From Pseudomonas graminis (lineage in GTDB: Bacteria > Pseudomonadota > Gammaproteobacteria > Pseudomonadales > Pseudomonadaceae), in the NCBI RefSeq assembly GCF_004364335.1, contig NZ_SOCR01000003.1, forward strand, positions 248,001 through 312,000: a stretch of DNA of 64,000 bases, read 5' to 3'. Position 1 is the stretch's first letter. Each line of letters begins with the position of its first letter. The translations under genes were made by a program, and so were the position numbers. Below are positions 43,781-52,843 of this stretch, piece after piece. The notes under the pieces were generated by a model. The model worked only from the letters and a program-made list of their open reading frames with translations. It did no database searches and was not told where the DNA came from.

Positions 43781-43834
43781 ATCGGCTTGATGGGATCTAT
43801 CGGCTTGATGTGATCTGTCGGCGTGATGTGATCT
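43781..43834 (+). repeat. Three 18-bp tandem repeats abutting a REP doublet
   Basis: Units ATCGGCTTGATGGGATCT, ATCGGCTTGATGTGATCT and GTCGGCGTGATGTGATCT run without gaps, with one to three differences. The next base (43835) is the first base of a REP doublet. This sits in the 249-bp convergent gap between the inaA unit and the RND pump genes. Confidence 0.85.
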
Positions 43835-43921
43835 GTAGGAGCCGGCTTGCTGGCGAACCGGTTACGACAAACGCCGACGATGTATCTGGACGGTCGCGTT
43901 CGCCAGCAAGCCGGCTCCTAC
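43835..43921. repeat. REP doublet, 87 bp
   Basis: Intact arms GTAGGAGCCGGCTTGCTGGC and inverted partner. Exactly 87 bp. It ends 10 bp before the mexW-like stop codon. Confidence 0.92.
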
Positions 43922-43930
43922 AGATCTGTG

Positions 43931-46900
43931 TCAGGCTTCGGCATTCGTGGCGGCAATCGCGTTGCCATCGGCATCAGGCCGCGCCTCATCGCGCCTAGCC
44001 AGCAGCGTATACACGCACGGCAGCACAAACAGCGTGAACAACGTCCCCACCGACATGCCCGTGGCAATCACCAATCCGATGTCGAACCGGCTGACTGCGC
44101 CCGCGCCCGTCGCGAGAATCAGCGGCACCATGCCGAACACCATCGCGGCGGTGGTCATCAACACGGGACGCAAGCGTATCGCCGCTGCCTCTTCGACCGC
44201 TTCCCGCGCAGTCAGGCCCTTGTCGCGGCGTAGCTGATTGGCGAATTCGACGATCAGAATGCCGTGCTTGCTGATCAGCCCGATCAACGTGACCAGACCC
44301 ACCTGCGTGTAGATATTCAGCGACGAGATGCCGAGGAACAGCGGAATCAGCGCGCCGCAGATCGACAACGGCACTGTCACCAGAATCACCAGCGGATCGC
44401 GGAAGCTCTCGAACTGCGCGGCCAGCACCAGAAAGATGATCGCCAGGGCCAGGCCGAACGTCACCCACAGCGCATTGCCTTCCTGCACGTACTGGCGGGA
44501 AGCGCCGGCGTAATCATAGGCAAAACCCGGCGGCGACTCTTCGATGGCGATCTGTTTCACCAACTCAATCGCCTCAGCCTGGCTCACCAGCGGGAAGCCG
44601 GAAATGATCGCCGAGTTGAGCTGCTGGAACTGGTTGAGCTGCCGGGGCCTGGCCCGATCGCTGACAGTGATCAGCGTCGACAACGGCAGCATCTTGCCGT
44701 CGGCGTTCTTGACGTAGTAATTCGAGAGCCAGGCCGGGTTGTCGCGGTAGGCCCGCTCAACCTGCGCGATGACCTTGTAACTGCGCCCGTCGATGGTGAA
44801 ACGGTTGATTTCCGCCTCGCCGAGGAGCGTCGCCAGACTGCCGCCAAGGTCCTGCATTGACACGCCCATCTGCGCGGCTTTGGCGCGGTCGATGTCGACC
44901 ACCACCTCCGGTTTGTCGAAGGCCAGGTCAACGTCCAGAAACGCGAACTTGCCCGATTCGGCGGCGCGTTTTTTGATGCGATCTGTCACCTCCAGCAGCG
45001 CGGCGTAGTCGCCCGGTGTATTGATCACGAACTGAAACGGCAGGCCCTCACCGGTGCCGGGCAACGACGGCAGGTTGAAGCCGAACACCTGCAGCCCGGT
45101 GATGCCATTGAGCTTGGCCTGCACCTCGGGCAGTAACTCCATTTGCGTGCGGCTGCGCTCATCCCATGGCTTGAGCAGGAACCCGCCGACGCCTGTCTGC
45201 ACCCCATTGAAACCGTTGATCTGGAACGAGGAGTAGTACTCCGGGAACGCTTTGAAAATGCTGATGAATTGGTCAGTGTATTTATTCATGTAATCGAGGT
45301 TGGTCGGCTGCGGCGCAGTGGCCATCATGAAGATGATGCCCTGGTCCTCGTCCGGCGCCAGTTGCGATTGGCTCAGCTTGAGAAACACCGGAATCAGGCA
45401 CAGCACCAGCACCGCAAACACGATGACCACCGGCCGCGTATTCAGCGTGCCATGGAGGACGCGCTGATAACGGCCTTTCAGGCTCTCGAAGGCGTGATCG
45501 AGCTTGTGCGCCAGGCCGCTGGGATTCTCTTCCCGGCGCAGGAGCACGGCGCACATCATCGGCGACAGGGTCAGCGCAACGATCCCGGAAATCACCACCG
45601 CACCGGCCAGCGTCAGCGCGAATTCCTTGAACAGCGCGCCGGTCAGTCCCTCCAGAAAACCGATGGGTGCATACACCGCTGCCAGCGTGATCGTCATCGA
45701 CACCACCGGCATGGCGATCTCGCGAGCACCCTCGATCGCAGCATTGAACGGCGTCTTGCCTTCCTCGATGTGCCGGTGAATGTTCTCCACCACCACGATG
45801 GCGTCGTCCACCACCAGCCCGATGGCCAGCACCATCGCCAGCAGCGTCAGCAAATTGATCGAATAGCCCATCAACTGCATGAAGAACAGCACGCCGATCA
45901 TCGACAGCGGGATGGTGATCACCGGGATCAGCACCGAACGCAGGGCGCCCAGGAACAGGAACACCACGACGATAACGATAAGCACCGCTTCGATCAGGGT
46001 TTTCACCACTTCATGGATCGAGGCCTGAATGAACAGCGTGGCGTCATAGGCGATGGACGCCTTGAGGCTCGGCGGTAACTGGGCTTCCAGCTCTGGCAGG
46101 ATGCGCCGCACTTCCTTGATCACGTCCAGCGGATTCGAGCTGGGCGTGCCCTTGATGCCGATGTACACCGACGGCGTGCCGTCGAACGAGCTGACCGTGT
46201 CGTAGTTCTCGGCGCCCATTTCCACCCGCGCCACATCGCCCAGCAGCACGCGGCTGTCGCCCACGGTCTTGAGCGGGATGGCCGCGAAGGTCTCGGGGGA
46301 TTTCAGGTCGGTGCTGGCGTTGACGCTGGTGACCACGTACTCGCCCTTCACCTCGCCCGCCGCGGACAGGAAGTTGTACTTGCGCACGGCTTCGGTGACG
46401 TCGTTGGCGGTCAGGCCGAAACCGGCGAGCTTCACCGGATCGAGCCACAGGCGCATGGCGAATACCTGATTGCCCAGAATCTCCGCTTCGGCCATGCCCG
46501 GCAGCGTCGCCAGCTTCGGCTGAATGACCCGGGACAGGTAATCGGTGATCTGCGGGTTGCTTAGCTCGGCGCTGTAGAAGCTGATGTACATCAGCGCCGA
46601 CGCGTCAGCGGCTTCCTTGCTCAGCACCGGGTCTTCGGCGTCCTGGGGCAGCTTGTTCTTGACCTCGTTGGCCTTGGCCAGCAGCTCGGTGTAGAGACGG
46701 TCACTGTTGGAGCCGATGCGCGCATAAATGGAAATGACCGAGAAGTTCTGCCGGCTGACCGAGGTCATGTAGTCGATGCCCTCGGCGCTCGCCAGACTCT
46801 GCTGCAGGGGCTGAGTGATGTAGCCCTGAATGGTTTCGGCGTTGGCGCCGGGGTACGCCGTGGTCACCGTGATCAGGGCGTTTTCCATCTGCGGATACTG

Positions 46901-47005
46901 GCGGATGGTCAGCTTGCTGAACGCCTGAAAACCCAGCAGCACGATCAGCAGGCTGATCACGCTGGCGAGCACCGGGCGACGGATGAACGGGTCTGTAAAG
47001 GCCAT
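43931..47005 (-). CDS. mexW: RND multidrug efflux transporter, MexW-like
   Basis: A 1024-aa inner membrane pump of the HAE1 family. It starts MAFTDPFIRRPVLASVISLL, has two large periplasmic loops and 12 transmembrane helices, and carries the proton-relay Asp-Asp in GLVVDDAIVVVENIHRH. The gene lies 14 bp downstream of its membrane fusion partner. Position relative to inaA matches mexVW of P. aeruginosa, hence the symbol. No outer membrane channel gene accompanies it, so it presumably uses an OprM-type protein encoded elsewhere. Confidence 0.88.
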   Translation of the reverse strand: MAFTDPFIRRPVLASVISLLIVLLGFQAFSKLTIRQYPQMENALITVTTAYPGANAETIQGYITQPLQQSLASAEGIDYMTSVSRQNFSVISIYARIGSNSDRLYTELLAKANEVKNKLPQDAEDPVLSKEAADASALMYISFYSAELSNPQITDYLSRVIQPKLATLPGMAEAEILGNQVFAMRLWLDPVKLAGFGLTANDVTEAVRKYNFLSAAGEVKGEYVVTSVNASTDLKSPETFAAIPLKTVGDSRVLLGDVARVEMGAENYDTVSSFDGTPSVYIGIKGTPSSNPLDVIKEVRRILPELEAQLPPSLKASIAYDATLFIQASIHEVVKTLIEAVLIVIVVVFLFLGALRSVLIPVITIPLSMIGVLFFMQLMGYSINLLTLLAMVLAIGLVVDDAIVVVENIHRHIEEGKTPFNAAIEGAREIAMPVVSMTITLAAVYAPIGFLEGLTGALFKEFALTLAGAVVISGIVALTLSPMMCAVLLRREENPSGLAHKLDHAFESLKGRYQRVLHGTLNTRPVVIVFAVLVLCLIPVFLKLSQSQLAPDEDQGIIFMMATAPQPTNLDYMNKYTDQFISIFKAFPEYYSSFQINGFNGVQTGVGGFLLKPWDERSRTQMELLPEVQAKLNGITGLQVFGFNLPSLPGTGEGLPFQFVINTPGDYAALLEVTDRIKKRAAESGKFAFLDVDLAFDKPEVVVDIDRAKAAQMGVSMQDLGGSLATLLGEAEINRFTIDGRSYKVIAQVERAYRDNPAWLSNYYVKNADGKMLPLSTLITVSDRARPRQLNQFQQLNSAIISGFPLVSQAEAIELVKQIAIEESPPGFAYDYAGASRQYVQEGNALWVTFGLALAIIFLVLAAQFESFRDPLVILVTVPLSICGALIPLFLGISSLNIYTQVGLVTLIGLISKHGILIVEFANQLRRDKGLTAREAVEEAAAIRLRPVLMTTAAMVFGMVPLILATGAGAVSRFDIGLVIATGMSVGTLFTLFVLPCVYTLLARRDEARPDADGNAIAATNAEA

Positions 47006-47019
47006 GATCGATTCCTTGA

Positions 47020-48186
47020 TCAGTCAGCTTTTGGCTGACTGTCCTGCGCCGCCGGAGTGGTTTTAGCCGCTGTCGCCGGGTCAGCCGCGATGGCTACGGC
47101 GGCGCCGTTATCCAGTTTCAGCTGGCCGCCGGTGACCACTTGCTCGCCGGTTTTCAATCCTTTGCTGATAATCACCAGCCCGCCCCGACGCTCGCCGGTC
47201 TCAACGAAGCGTCGCTCGACCATGAGCTGAGGCTCGCCCTTGCTGTTCTTTTCCGGCTGGCCGTCGGCGGTCTTTTTCGGCACGACGACGTAGACCGAGT
47301 TGCCGTACAGCGTGTAGGTGATCGTGCTTTCCGGCAGCACCAATTGCGGCGTGTCCTGCCCGAGCAGCACCTGCAGGCTGGTGAACATGCCGGGCAGCAG
47401 TTGGCTGTCGGGGTTGGGCAGGGTGGCGCGAATGAGCACGTTGCGGGTGGTGTCTTCGACCTTGGGGTTGATGGCGCTGATACGCGCAGTGAATACGCGC
47501 TCCGGGTAGGCCGCGACACTCACCTGCACCTGTTGGCCGAGGGCCAGTTTCGGCAGCATCTGCTCCGGCACGAAGAAGTCGGCGTACAGGCTGGTCAGGT
47601 CCTGGAGCGTGGCGATTACCGTGCCGCTGGCAAGATAGTCGCCAACGTCGACCTGACGAATACCGATGGTGCCGCTGAAGGGCGCAAGAATGCGCTTCTT
47701 CGCCAGCGAGGCATTCAGTTGTGCGACGGTGGCAGCGGCTTTCTTCTGCGTGGCGGCGAGCTTGTCGAAGTCGCCACGGGAAATGGCCGACTCGCCCACC
47801 AGTTTACTGCCGCGTCCATACTCCACCTGCGCCAGACCGAGGTCCGCTTCGGCAGTGCCAAGGAGGGCTTTCTCAACATCGCTGTCGAGCTGCAGCAGCG
47901 GCTGACCGACCTTGACCTTCTGGCCGGACTCGAACTGCACGGCCTTGACCGTGCCCGCGATTTCCAGCGACAGATCCACGCCCTGAGATGCCTTGAGCGT
48001 GCCGATGGCGGGCAGACGGTTCTGCCACGGCCGCTCCTCGACAACGGCCACCGCGACATTGATCGGCGGCTTCGGCGCCGTGAATTGCTGTATCTGCTGA
48101 TAGACCGAAAACGCCTTGTACCCGCCCAGGGCCAACACCACGAGCAGGACAATGCCCAACATGATCAACATGCGGCGACGCAACAT
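47020..48186 (-). CDS. mexV: RND periplasmic adaptor (membrane fusion protein), MexV-like
   Basis: A 388-aa adaptor with an uncleaved N-terminal anchor (residues about 8-28), then lipoyl-like halves (TVKAVQFESGQKVKVGQPLLQLDS and APFSGTIGIRQVDVGDYL), a short alpha hairpin, beta barrel and membrane-proximal domain. It links MexW to the outer membrane channel. AGGAAG precedes ATG 48186. It is first in the two-gene operon. No regulator gene is adjacent. Confidence 0.88.
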   Translation of the reverse strand: MLRRRMLIMLGIVLLVVLALGGYKAFSVYQQIQQFTAPKPPINVAVAVVEERPWQNRLPAIGTLKASQGVDLSLEIAGTVKAVQFESGQKVKVGQPLLQLDSDVEKALLGTAEADLGLAQVEYGRGSKLVGESAISRGDFDKLAATQKKAAATVAQLNASLAKKRILAPFSGTIGIRQVDVGDYLASGTVIATLQDLTSLYADFFVPEQMLPKLALGQQVQVSVAAYPERVFTARISAINPKVEDTTRNVLIRATLPNPDSQLLPGMFTSLQVLLGQDTPQLVLPESTITYTLYGNSVYVVVPKKTADGQPEKNSKGEPQLMVERRFVETGERRGGLVIISKGLKTGEQVVTGGQLKLDNGAAVAIAADPATAAKTTPAAQDSQPKAD

Positions 48187-48281
48187 ATTCCACTTCCTTG
48201 GAAAACCGATGAATCAGGCGAGCACGTTAGTCGTGTCGCGGTTTGGTTGCCAGTGGCAGTGAGCAGGACTTCCATTCCCGA

Positions 48282-49379
48282 TCAAACCAAATGCAAATGG
48301 TTGTCCCACAACCCCGCCGGTAGCTCCAGCGGCTTGGCGACCAGCACTGCCTCGCGGCAGTCATAGAATCGGCAGCGCCCTTGTCCCGAGGTCACGACAA
48401 AGCCGTTCGCCACCGCACCCACGCCGGCGCAGTCAGGCAGCGGTGCGTCGAGCTTCAGCGCGCCGCTGTCCAGGTCCCAGATGAAGAAGCGGTTGCCCCT
48501 CGGCGCGGTCAGTGCCACCAGCCGCAGGTCGTTGTGGATGGCGACGCTGGCGGTGTAGTGCGCCATCGCCTGCAGCTGTTGCTCGGCCACCGGGAATGCC
48601 TGAAACGGCTGGCCCGGCCGCTTGATGGCGAGCAGCTCGGCGGATTCGTGGGAAGGCCCCATGAACTGCTGCCCCGCGACGATGGTGCCGTCGCTGGCGA
48701 TCGCCATATGCCGCACGCTGTTCATCTGCTGCGACAACGTCTCTTTGCTCAGCAGCGTGCCATCGCGCTGCATCAGCACCAGACTGGGCTCCATGGCGTC
48801 GAGGTTCATCTCGACACGGCTCTCGGCCTCGGTGCGGATGCCGCCGTTGGCGACTGCGAGGGTCTCGCCGTCCGGCATCCATGACACTTGGTGGGGGCCT
48901 ACGCCGTGGGTGGAAATCTCCCTGGTGCGCTGCAGCCGCTCATCCACAAATCGATACACGCCCAGTAGTCCACGGCCCGGTTCCGTCGTGTCGTTTTCGG
49001 TGGCGTACAGCCATTCGCCGTCCTTGTGAATGACCGCGTGGCCGTAGAAGTGCCGGTGGGGTTGCGAGGTGATGGTCTGCAGCAGTCGACCGTCGCGCAG
49101 GTCGATCAGGTAACTCTCGGTCCCCGGCCGGCGCGCGACGAACAGCGCGATCGGCAGGTTCGGGTGATTGATGATGTCGTGACAACGTTGAGCGACGGCG
49201 GTGGCAAATACCTGCGTGCCGTCGACGCGATAGCCCACGGCGAAGTGCTGGCCGTTGCCATCGTCCCGGGCGGACAGCAGCAGCGGGCTTTCGCCTTTTT
49301 TCGCGAACAGCGTCCAGCCGCCAAACGTGACGGCGCTGAGCAGCAGGCTGCCCAGACCCAGAGCCTGACGTCGCAACAT
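48282..49379 (-). CDS. DUF1513 periplasmic beta-propeller protein
   Basis: A 365-aa protein with a twin-arginine-type signal (LRRQALGLGSLLLSAVTFGG). Repeated propeller-like blades carry family landmarks HFYGHAVIHKDGEWLYATEN, GVGPHQVSWMPDGETLAVANGG and SVRHMAIASDG. ATG 49379 begins 1 bp after the imelysin stop with GGTGA just upstream, so expression is coupled. It is always the last gene of this imelysin cassette in genomes I recall. Ligand unknown. Confidence 0.85.
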   Translation of the reverse strand: MLRRQALGLGSLLLSAVTFGGWTLFAKKGESPLLLSARDDGNGQHFAVGYRVDGTQVFATAVAQRCHDIINHPNLPIALFVARRPGTESYLIDLRDGRLLQTITSQPHRHFYGHAVIHKDGEWLYATENDTTEPGRGLLGVYRFVDERLQRTREISTHGVGPHQVSWMPDGETLAVANGGIRTEAESRVEMNLDAMEPSLVLMQRDGTLLSKETLSQQMNSVRHMAIASDGTIVAGQQFMGPSHESAELLAIKRPGQPFQAFPVAEQQLQAMAHYTASVAIHNDLRLVALTAPRGNRFFIWDLDSGALKLDAPLPDCAGVGAVANGFVVTSGQGRCRFYDCREAVLVAKPLELPAGLWDNHLHLV

Positions 49380-49380
49380 A

Positions 49381-50445
49381 TCAGTCACCATCATTGGCGT
49401 TAAAACCCAATTGAATGCCCAACGCTTTGGCCAGCTCGCCTTCGTGCAGGCGATGAACCACATTGAGGCTGTCGTAGAAGGCGTTGAGCTGCTGACGGCC
49501 TTCTTCGGTAGCCAGCAGATCCCCGAGCGGCGGTTTCAACGCGGCCAACTGCCGATTGCTCTCGGCGTAGGCGGCGTCGATCTTGTCGGCCAAAGGCTTC
49601 TGCTCCTTGGGCAACAGCCCGCGCAAACCCTTGTTGTCAACGCCGGCCCAGACCGTCTGCGCGCTGGCCAGACTCGCCTGCAAGCTGCTGAGGGAGGCTT
49701 TGCTGCGCCAGGCTTCGGCCTGAAACGGCTGCGGCACGCCCTTGGTGCCACGGCCCAGCGGGGTGCCGAGCTTTTTCTTCAACGAGTCCAGCGCGGTCAC
49801 TTGCACGCGCAGCAACTCGGCGATGGCTTCGTGGGAATCGGCATAGCGCTGATTGGGAAACTTGCTCAACTGAGCGAGCATGCCGTCGTTGCTGTTCCAG
49901 CTGTTGAGGATGTCTTCAGCCAGCGCTTTCTGACGTTCGCCGATGGCCACCAGCAGCGGGCAATAGCGGGCTTTCTGCTCGGCGTTGGCCAGGTCGATGT
50001 CGGCGTCGAACAGGATGTATTCATACGCCGAGAGGCCCTGAACCACCACGCTGGATTTGCCCAGGGCGTCGGCGCTGATCTGCGGCTGTGCGGTGACCAG
50101 TTGCTCCACCTGCCGACCGACGAGGTTCTTCTTGTCAGGCCAGAACTGAATCTGCCAGGCGCGATTGCCTTCGGCCAGCGGCCCGATCAGCAGCGGTTGC
50201 AACTCGGCCCAGGCTTTTTGTGCGTGGAGGAAGTCGGCGCGGGCGGTGTCCAGGTCGGATTTGCCCTGGCAGTAGGACAGCGCACTGATCGCCAGTTGCC
50301 GGTCGGCATCGACCCAACGGCTGTAGGTCGGCAGGATCACCTGACTGGCGATGGCGGCAGACGTCACGGCTTGCGGGTCTGACGGCGCGCACGCGCCCAG
50401 TGCCAGTGCGGCGAGGCTGGTGAGCAACAACTTGGGGCGGAACAT
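49381..50445 (-). CDS. Imelysin (peptidase M75-like) lipoprotein
   Basis: A 354-aa imelysin-domain protein. The signal peptide ends in lipobox LGAC (Cys19), so it is predicted to be membrane anchored. The region corresponding to the imelysin GxHxxE motif reads GLSAYEYILFD: the Glu is kept but the His is replaced by Ala, unlike IcmP at 52844. Helical-bundle character is strong throughout. It is the middle gene of a DUF1111-imelysin-DUF1513 operon. Imelysins are now linked to iron handling (EfeO/EfeM) rather than proteolysis. Confidence 0.87.
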   Translation of the reverse strand: MFRPKLLLTSLAALALGACAPSDPQAVTSAAIASQVILPTYSRWVDADRQLAISALSYCQGKSDLDTARADFLHAQKAWAELQPLLIGPLAEGNRAWQIQFWPDKKNLVGRQVEQLVTAQPQISADALGKSSVVVQGLSAYEYILFDADIDLANAEQKARYCPLLVAIGERQKALAEDILNSWNSNDGMLAQLSKFPNQRYADSHEAIAELLRVQVTALDSLKKKLGTPLGRGTKGVPQPFQAEAWRSKASLSSLQASLASAQTVWAGVDNKGLRGLLPKEQKPLADKIDAAYAESNRQLAALKPPLGDLLATEEGRQQLNAFYDSLNVVHRLHEGELAKALGIQLGFNANDGD

Positions 50446-50472
50446 GCCCGACTCCTTATTTTCAGAAATACG

Positions 50473-51900
50473 TTAGAGAGAATTCAGGAACGCCAACAGC
50501 GCCGCGCGTTGTTCCGCGTCGAAAGCCAGCACCTGACGTTGCGCCGGCAGCGCCTCGCCACCGTGCCAGAGCACGGCCTCCATCAGGTTGCGGGCGCGCC
50601 CGTCGTGCAGAAACTGTGTGTGGCCACTGACGGCTTGCGTCAGGCCGATGCCCCACAACGGCGGCGTGCGCCACTGCTGGCCGCTGGCCTGAAATTCGCT
50701 GAGATTGTCGGCCAGGCCTTCGCCCATGTCGTGCAGCAGCAGATCGGTGTAAGGGCGAATGACCTGATTCGCCAGCTCAGGCTCGGCGGCATCGGCGGAG
50801 GTGGTGAATTGCGGCGTGTGGCATTGCTGGCATCCCGCCTTGAAAAACAGATTCTTGCCCGCCAGCACCTGCGGGTTGGCCACGTTGCGACGCGCCGGCA
50901 CGCCGAGGTTGCGGGTGTAGAAAGTGATCAGCCGCAGGATGTTGTCGCTGACTTCCGGCTCGCCTTCAGGGCCGTTGCCGTTGGGCGCGGCAAGGCACGC
51001 GGTCTGTGACGGCGTGCAGTCGTCGGCCGGCATCAGGGTGGACGTCAGGCCCATGTCCCCCACCAGTGCGTGGGCATTTTGCTGGTTGATGCTCGGCTGC
51101 GAGGCTTTCCAGCCGAAACGACCGAGGACGGGTTTCTGCTGCGCGTCGTCCCACACCCAGTTGGCTTTGCCGGTGATGCCGGTGCCCTGTTCATCGTTCG
51201 GGTTGGCGTTCGCGAGAATCGCGGCTTGAGGGATGGCTTCCAGAAGCCCGAGGCCGATCATCGGCGGGGCGATGCGCGCGGAAGCTCGCGTCTGCGGGTG
51301 CATCGGGCCGTAACCGGGCTGGGTGATCTGCAGTGTAGGGCGGCGCAGATGCACCGCGGTGCCGTCGCGAAAATGCACGGTCATCGAATCGTAATCGACC
51401 CGCACCTTGCCCTCGGGCGTCACGCCGGGGATGGCCATGTCCTGCAGCTGCCTGCCGTACACAGGCTCGGGCGTCAGGCCCAATTGCTTGATGTGCTCGG
51501 CGAATGCCGGATCGTCGGGAATCGACAGGCGCACCAGCATCGACACGGCGTTGTCGGCGCCGGGCTCGGGCGGGTGACCACGACCGTCCTTTATGTGGCA
51601 GTTCTGGCAGGCATTGGTGTTGAACAGCGGACCCAGCCCGTCACGGGCGGTGGTCGTTGAGGGGGCGATCACCCAAGGGTTGCGGAAGAAACTGTTGCCG
51701 ACGCTGAAGTCCAGCCGCCGGGTGGGCGACAGGTTGGCCGAAGGCAGGGAAAACGCGTTGCGGTCGCTTTTGTTGACGGTGGTGGCTCCGCCAGATCGCG
51801 ACTCGCCGGGCTCGGCGGTGGTGAAACGCGGGGCGTCATCGCACCCACTGACGGCCAACGCCATCAGCAGGAGAAACGAGGGACGGAACCGCGCAGTCAT
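50473..51900 (-). CDS. Di-haem thiol-oxidoreductase-like lipoprotein (DUF1111)
   Basis: A 475-aa protein with lipobox VSGC (Cys20) and two c-type haem motifs: CQNCH at 98-102 and CQQCH in the C-terminal domain around residue 360. DUF1111 proteins resemble di-haem peroxidases/MauG. ATG 51900 has AGGA 8 bases upstream; a 12-codon extension is rejected. It is first in the operon with the imelysin and DUF1513 genes, 27 bp before the former. It likely carries electrons or oxidises a substrate in the periplasm. Confidence 0.88.
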   Translation of the reverse strand: MTARFRPSFLLLMALAVSGCDDAPRFTTAEPGESRSGGATTVNKSDRNAFSLPSANLSPTRRLDFSVGNSFFRNPWVIAPSTTTARDGLGPLFNTNACQNCHIKDGRGHPPEPGADNAVSMLVRLSIPDDPAFAEHIKQLGLTPEPVYGRQLQDMAIPGVTPEGKVRVDYDSMTVHFRDGTAVHLRRPTLQITQPGYGPMHPQTRASARIAPPMIGLGLLEAIPQAAILANANPNDEQGTGITGKANWVWDDAQQKPVLGRFGWKASQPSINQQNAHALVGDMGLTSTLMPADDCTPSQTACLAAPNGNGPEGEPEVSDNILRLITFYTRNLGVPARRNVANPQVLAGKNLFFKAGCQQCHTPQFTTSADAAEPELANQVIRPYTDLLLHDMGEGLADNLSEFQASGQQWRTPPLWGIGLTQAVSGHTQFLHDGRARNLMEAVLWHGGEALPAQRQVLAFDAEQRAALLAFLNSL

Positions 51901-51991
51901 ACAGGTCCTGCAAGGGGAGGAAATCGGGGCGAGCAAGCTTACCAGCCCCGTGTTTGATGAATAAGAGGGATTAGCGTTTGAAGGTCCTCTC

Positions 51992-52006
51992 GTAACGTGT
52001 TGTTAC
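51992..52006. promoter_or_regulatory. Inverted repeat upstream of the DUF1111 operon
   Basis: GTAAC-GTGTT-GTTAC, a perfect 5-bp inverted repeat with a 5-bp centre, 92 bp before the DUF1111 start and 33 bp past the AP2-protein stop. It may be an operator; nothing in the sequence names the regulator. Confidence 0.35.
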
Positions 52007-52038
52007 CAAATCATCGGCAGGCGCCGGGCTGGCAAAAC

Positions 52039-52578
52039 TCACGCACCGGCGATCTCCAAGGCCGGGTTTTCCACGAGTAATTGCATCAGGCGCCGTTCGC
52101 CCTCGACCACTTTGAACGACCGGTAATCGCCAATGCTGTCGAGCTGGCGTTCGCGTTCGCGGATCGCCAGCTCCTTGGCCCGCTCGTAGCCGTAATGCTC
52201 GACCCTGAATGACTTGGTGACACTGCTGCCGTTGCGCAGCGTGGTCCGCGCCACCCAATAGGCGATGCCGGTGTAGCAGCGGTAATGGACCCCCGGATAG
52301 CCGCTGGTGTTGGTGGCGATGATGCGTTGACGGATGTCACGGCTGAGCTTGGGCAAGTGGGCCAGCAGTAATTGGTCACGGCATGCGTCGGCGGCTTTTC
52401 GTGCCGGATCACGGCCGCCGTAGCGGGAGAACGAAAACAGCCGGTTGAAGGTCCTGCCATCGCGGTAGATCGTCACCTTCCAGGCACGCGGGCCCTTGAC
52501 GCCGACCAGCAGGTGGATACCGTAATCGTTGGCTTTAAGCTTGCTGACGCGGCGCCTTTTATTGTTTCTCTTGGGCAC
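52039..52578 (-). CDS. Protein with two AP2/ERF-like DNA-binding repeats
   Basis: A 179-aa, very basic protein (MPKRNNKRRRVSKLK start). The second half (about 88-140) is a bacterial AP2 domain: SGYPGVHYRCYTGIAYWVAR, then NGSSVTKSFRVEHYG and an alpha helix. The first half (about 20-72) repeats the layout: WKVTIYRDGRTFNRLFSFSRYG then a helix. GTG 52578 follows an excellent GGAGGAGACAG ribosome site. It interrupts the iron cassette between icmP and the DUF1111 operon. I do not recall it at this locus in P. aeruginosa, so it may be an insertion. Confidence 0.78.
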   Translation of the reverse strand: MPKRNNKRRRVSKLKANDYGIHLLVGVKGPRAWKVTIYRDGRTFNRLFSFSRYGGRDPARKAADACRDQLLLAHLPKLSRDIRQRIIATNTSGYPGVHYRCYTGIAYWVARTTLRNGSSVTKSFRVEHYGYERAKELAIRERERQLDSIGDYRSFKVVEGERRLMQLLVENPALEIAGA

Positions 52579-52743
52579 TTTCTGTCTCCTCCTGGATAGG
52601 GTGGGGTCAAGGAAGTGCGCATGATCAGCGGCGGGGGAGGCGTGTTCAATCCGACAAGGCGCGAACAGGAAATGCCCTACAAAGCTTACAGACCGGTCCC
52701 TGGATAAGGTCCGTTTTGGTGGGATTTGGAGCTTCGATTGACG

Positions 52744-52776
52744 AAAAAAATGCCGGCCCGTGGTTGGGTCGGCATT
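52744..52776 (-). terminator. Rho-independent terminator of icmP (minus strand)
   Basis: On the minus strand TGCCGACCC (52774-52766) pairs with GGGCCGGCA (52759-52751, one G-T pair) and is followed by seven T. It lies about 70 bp after the icmP stop and insulates the AP2 gene. Confidence 0.85.
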
Positions 52777-52843
52777 CGTTTGCGGCGGGGCCGACTTCAG
52801 TCGGGCTTGTGTGAAAGTCGCGGCCCGCAGGGTTTGAAGCGGA

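Noticed and set aside
52039..52578. AP2 protein as a homing endonuclease
   Set aside because: No HNH, GIY-YIG or LAGLIDADG motif is visible and the protein is too short to hold one besides the two AP2-like repeats.
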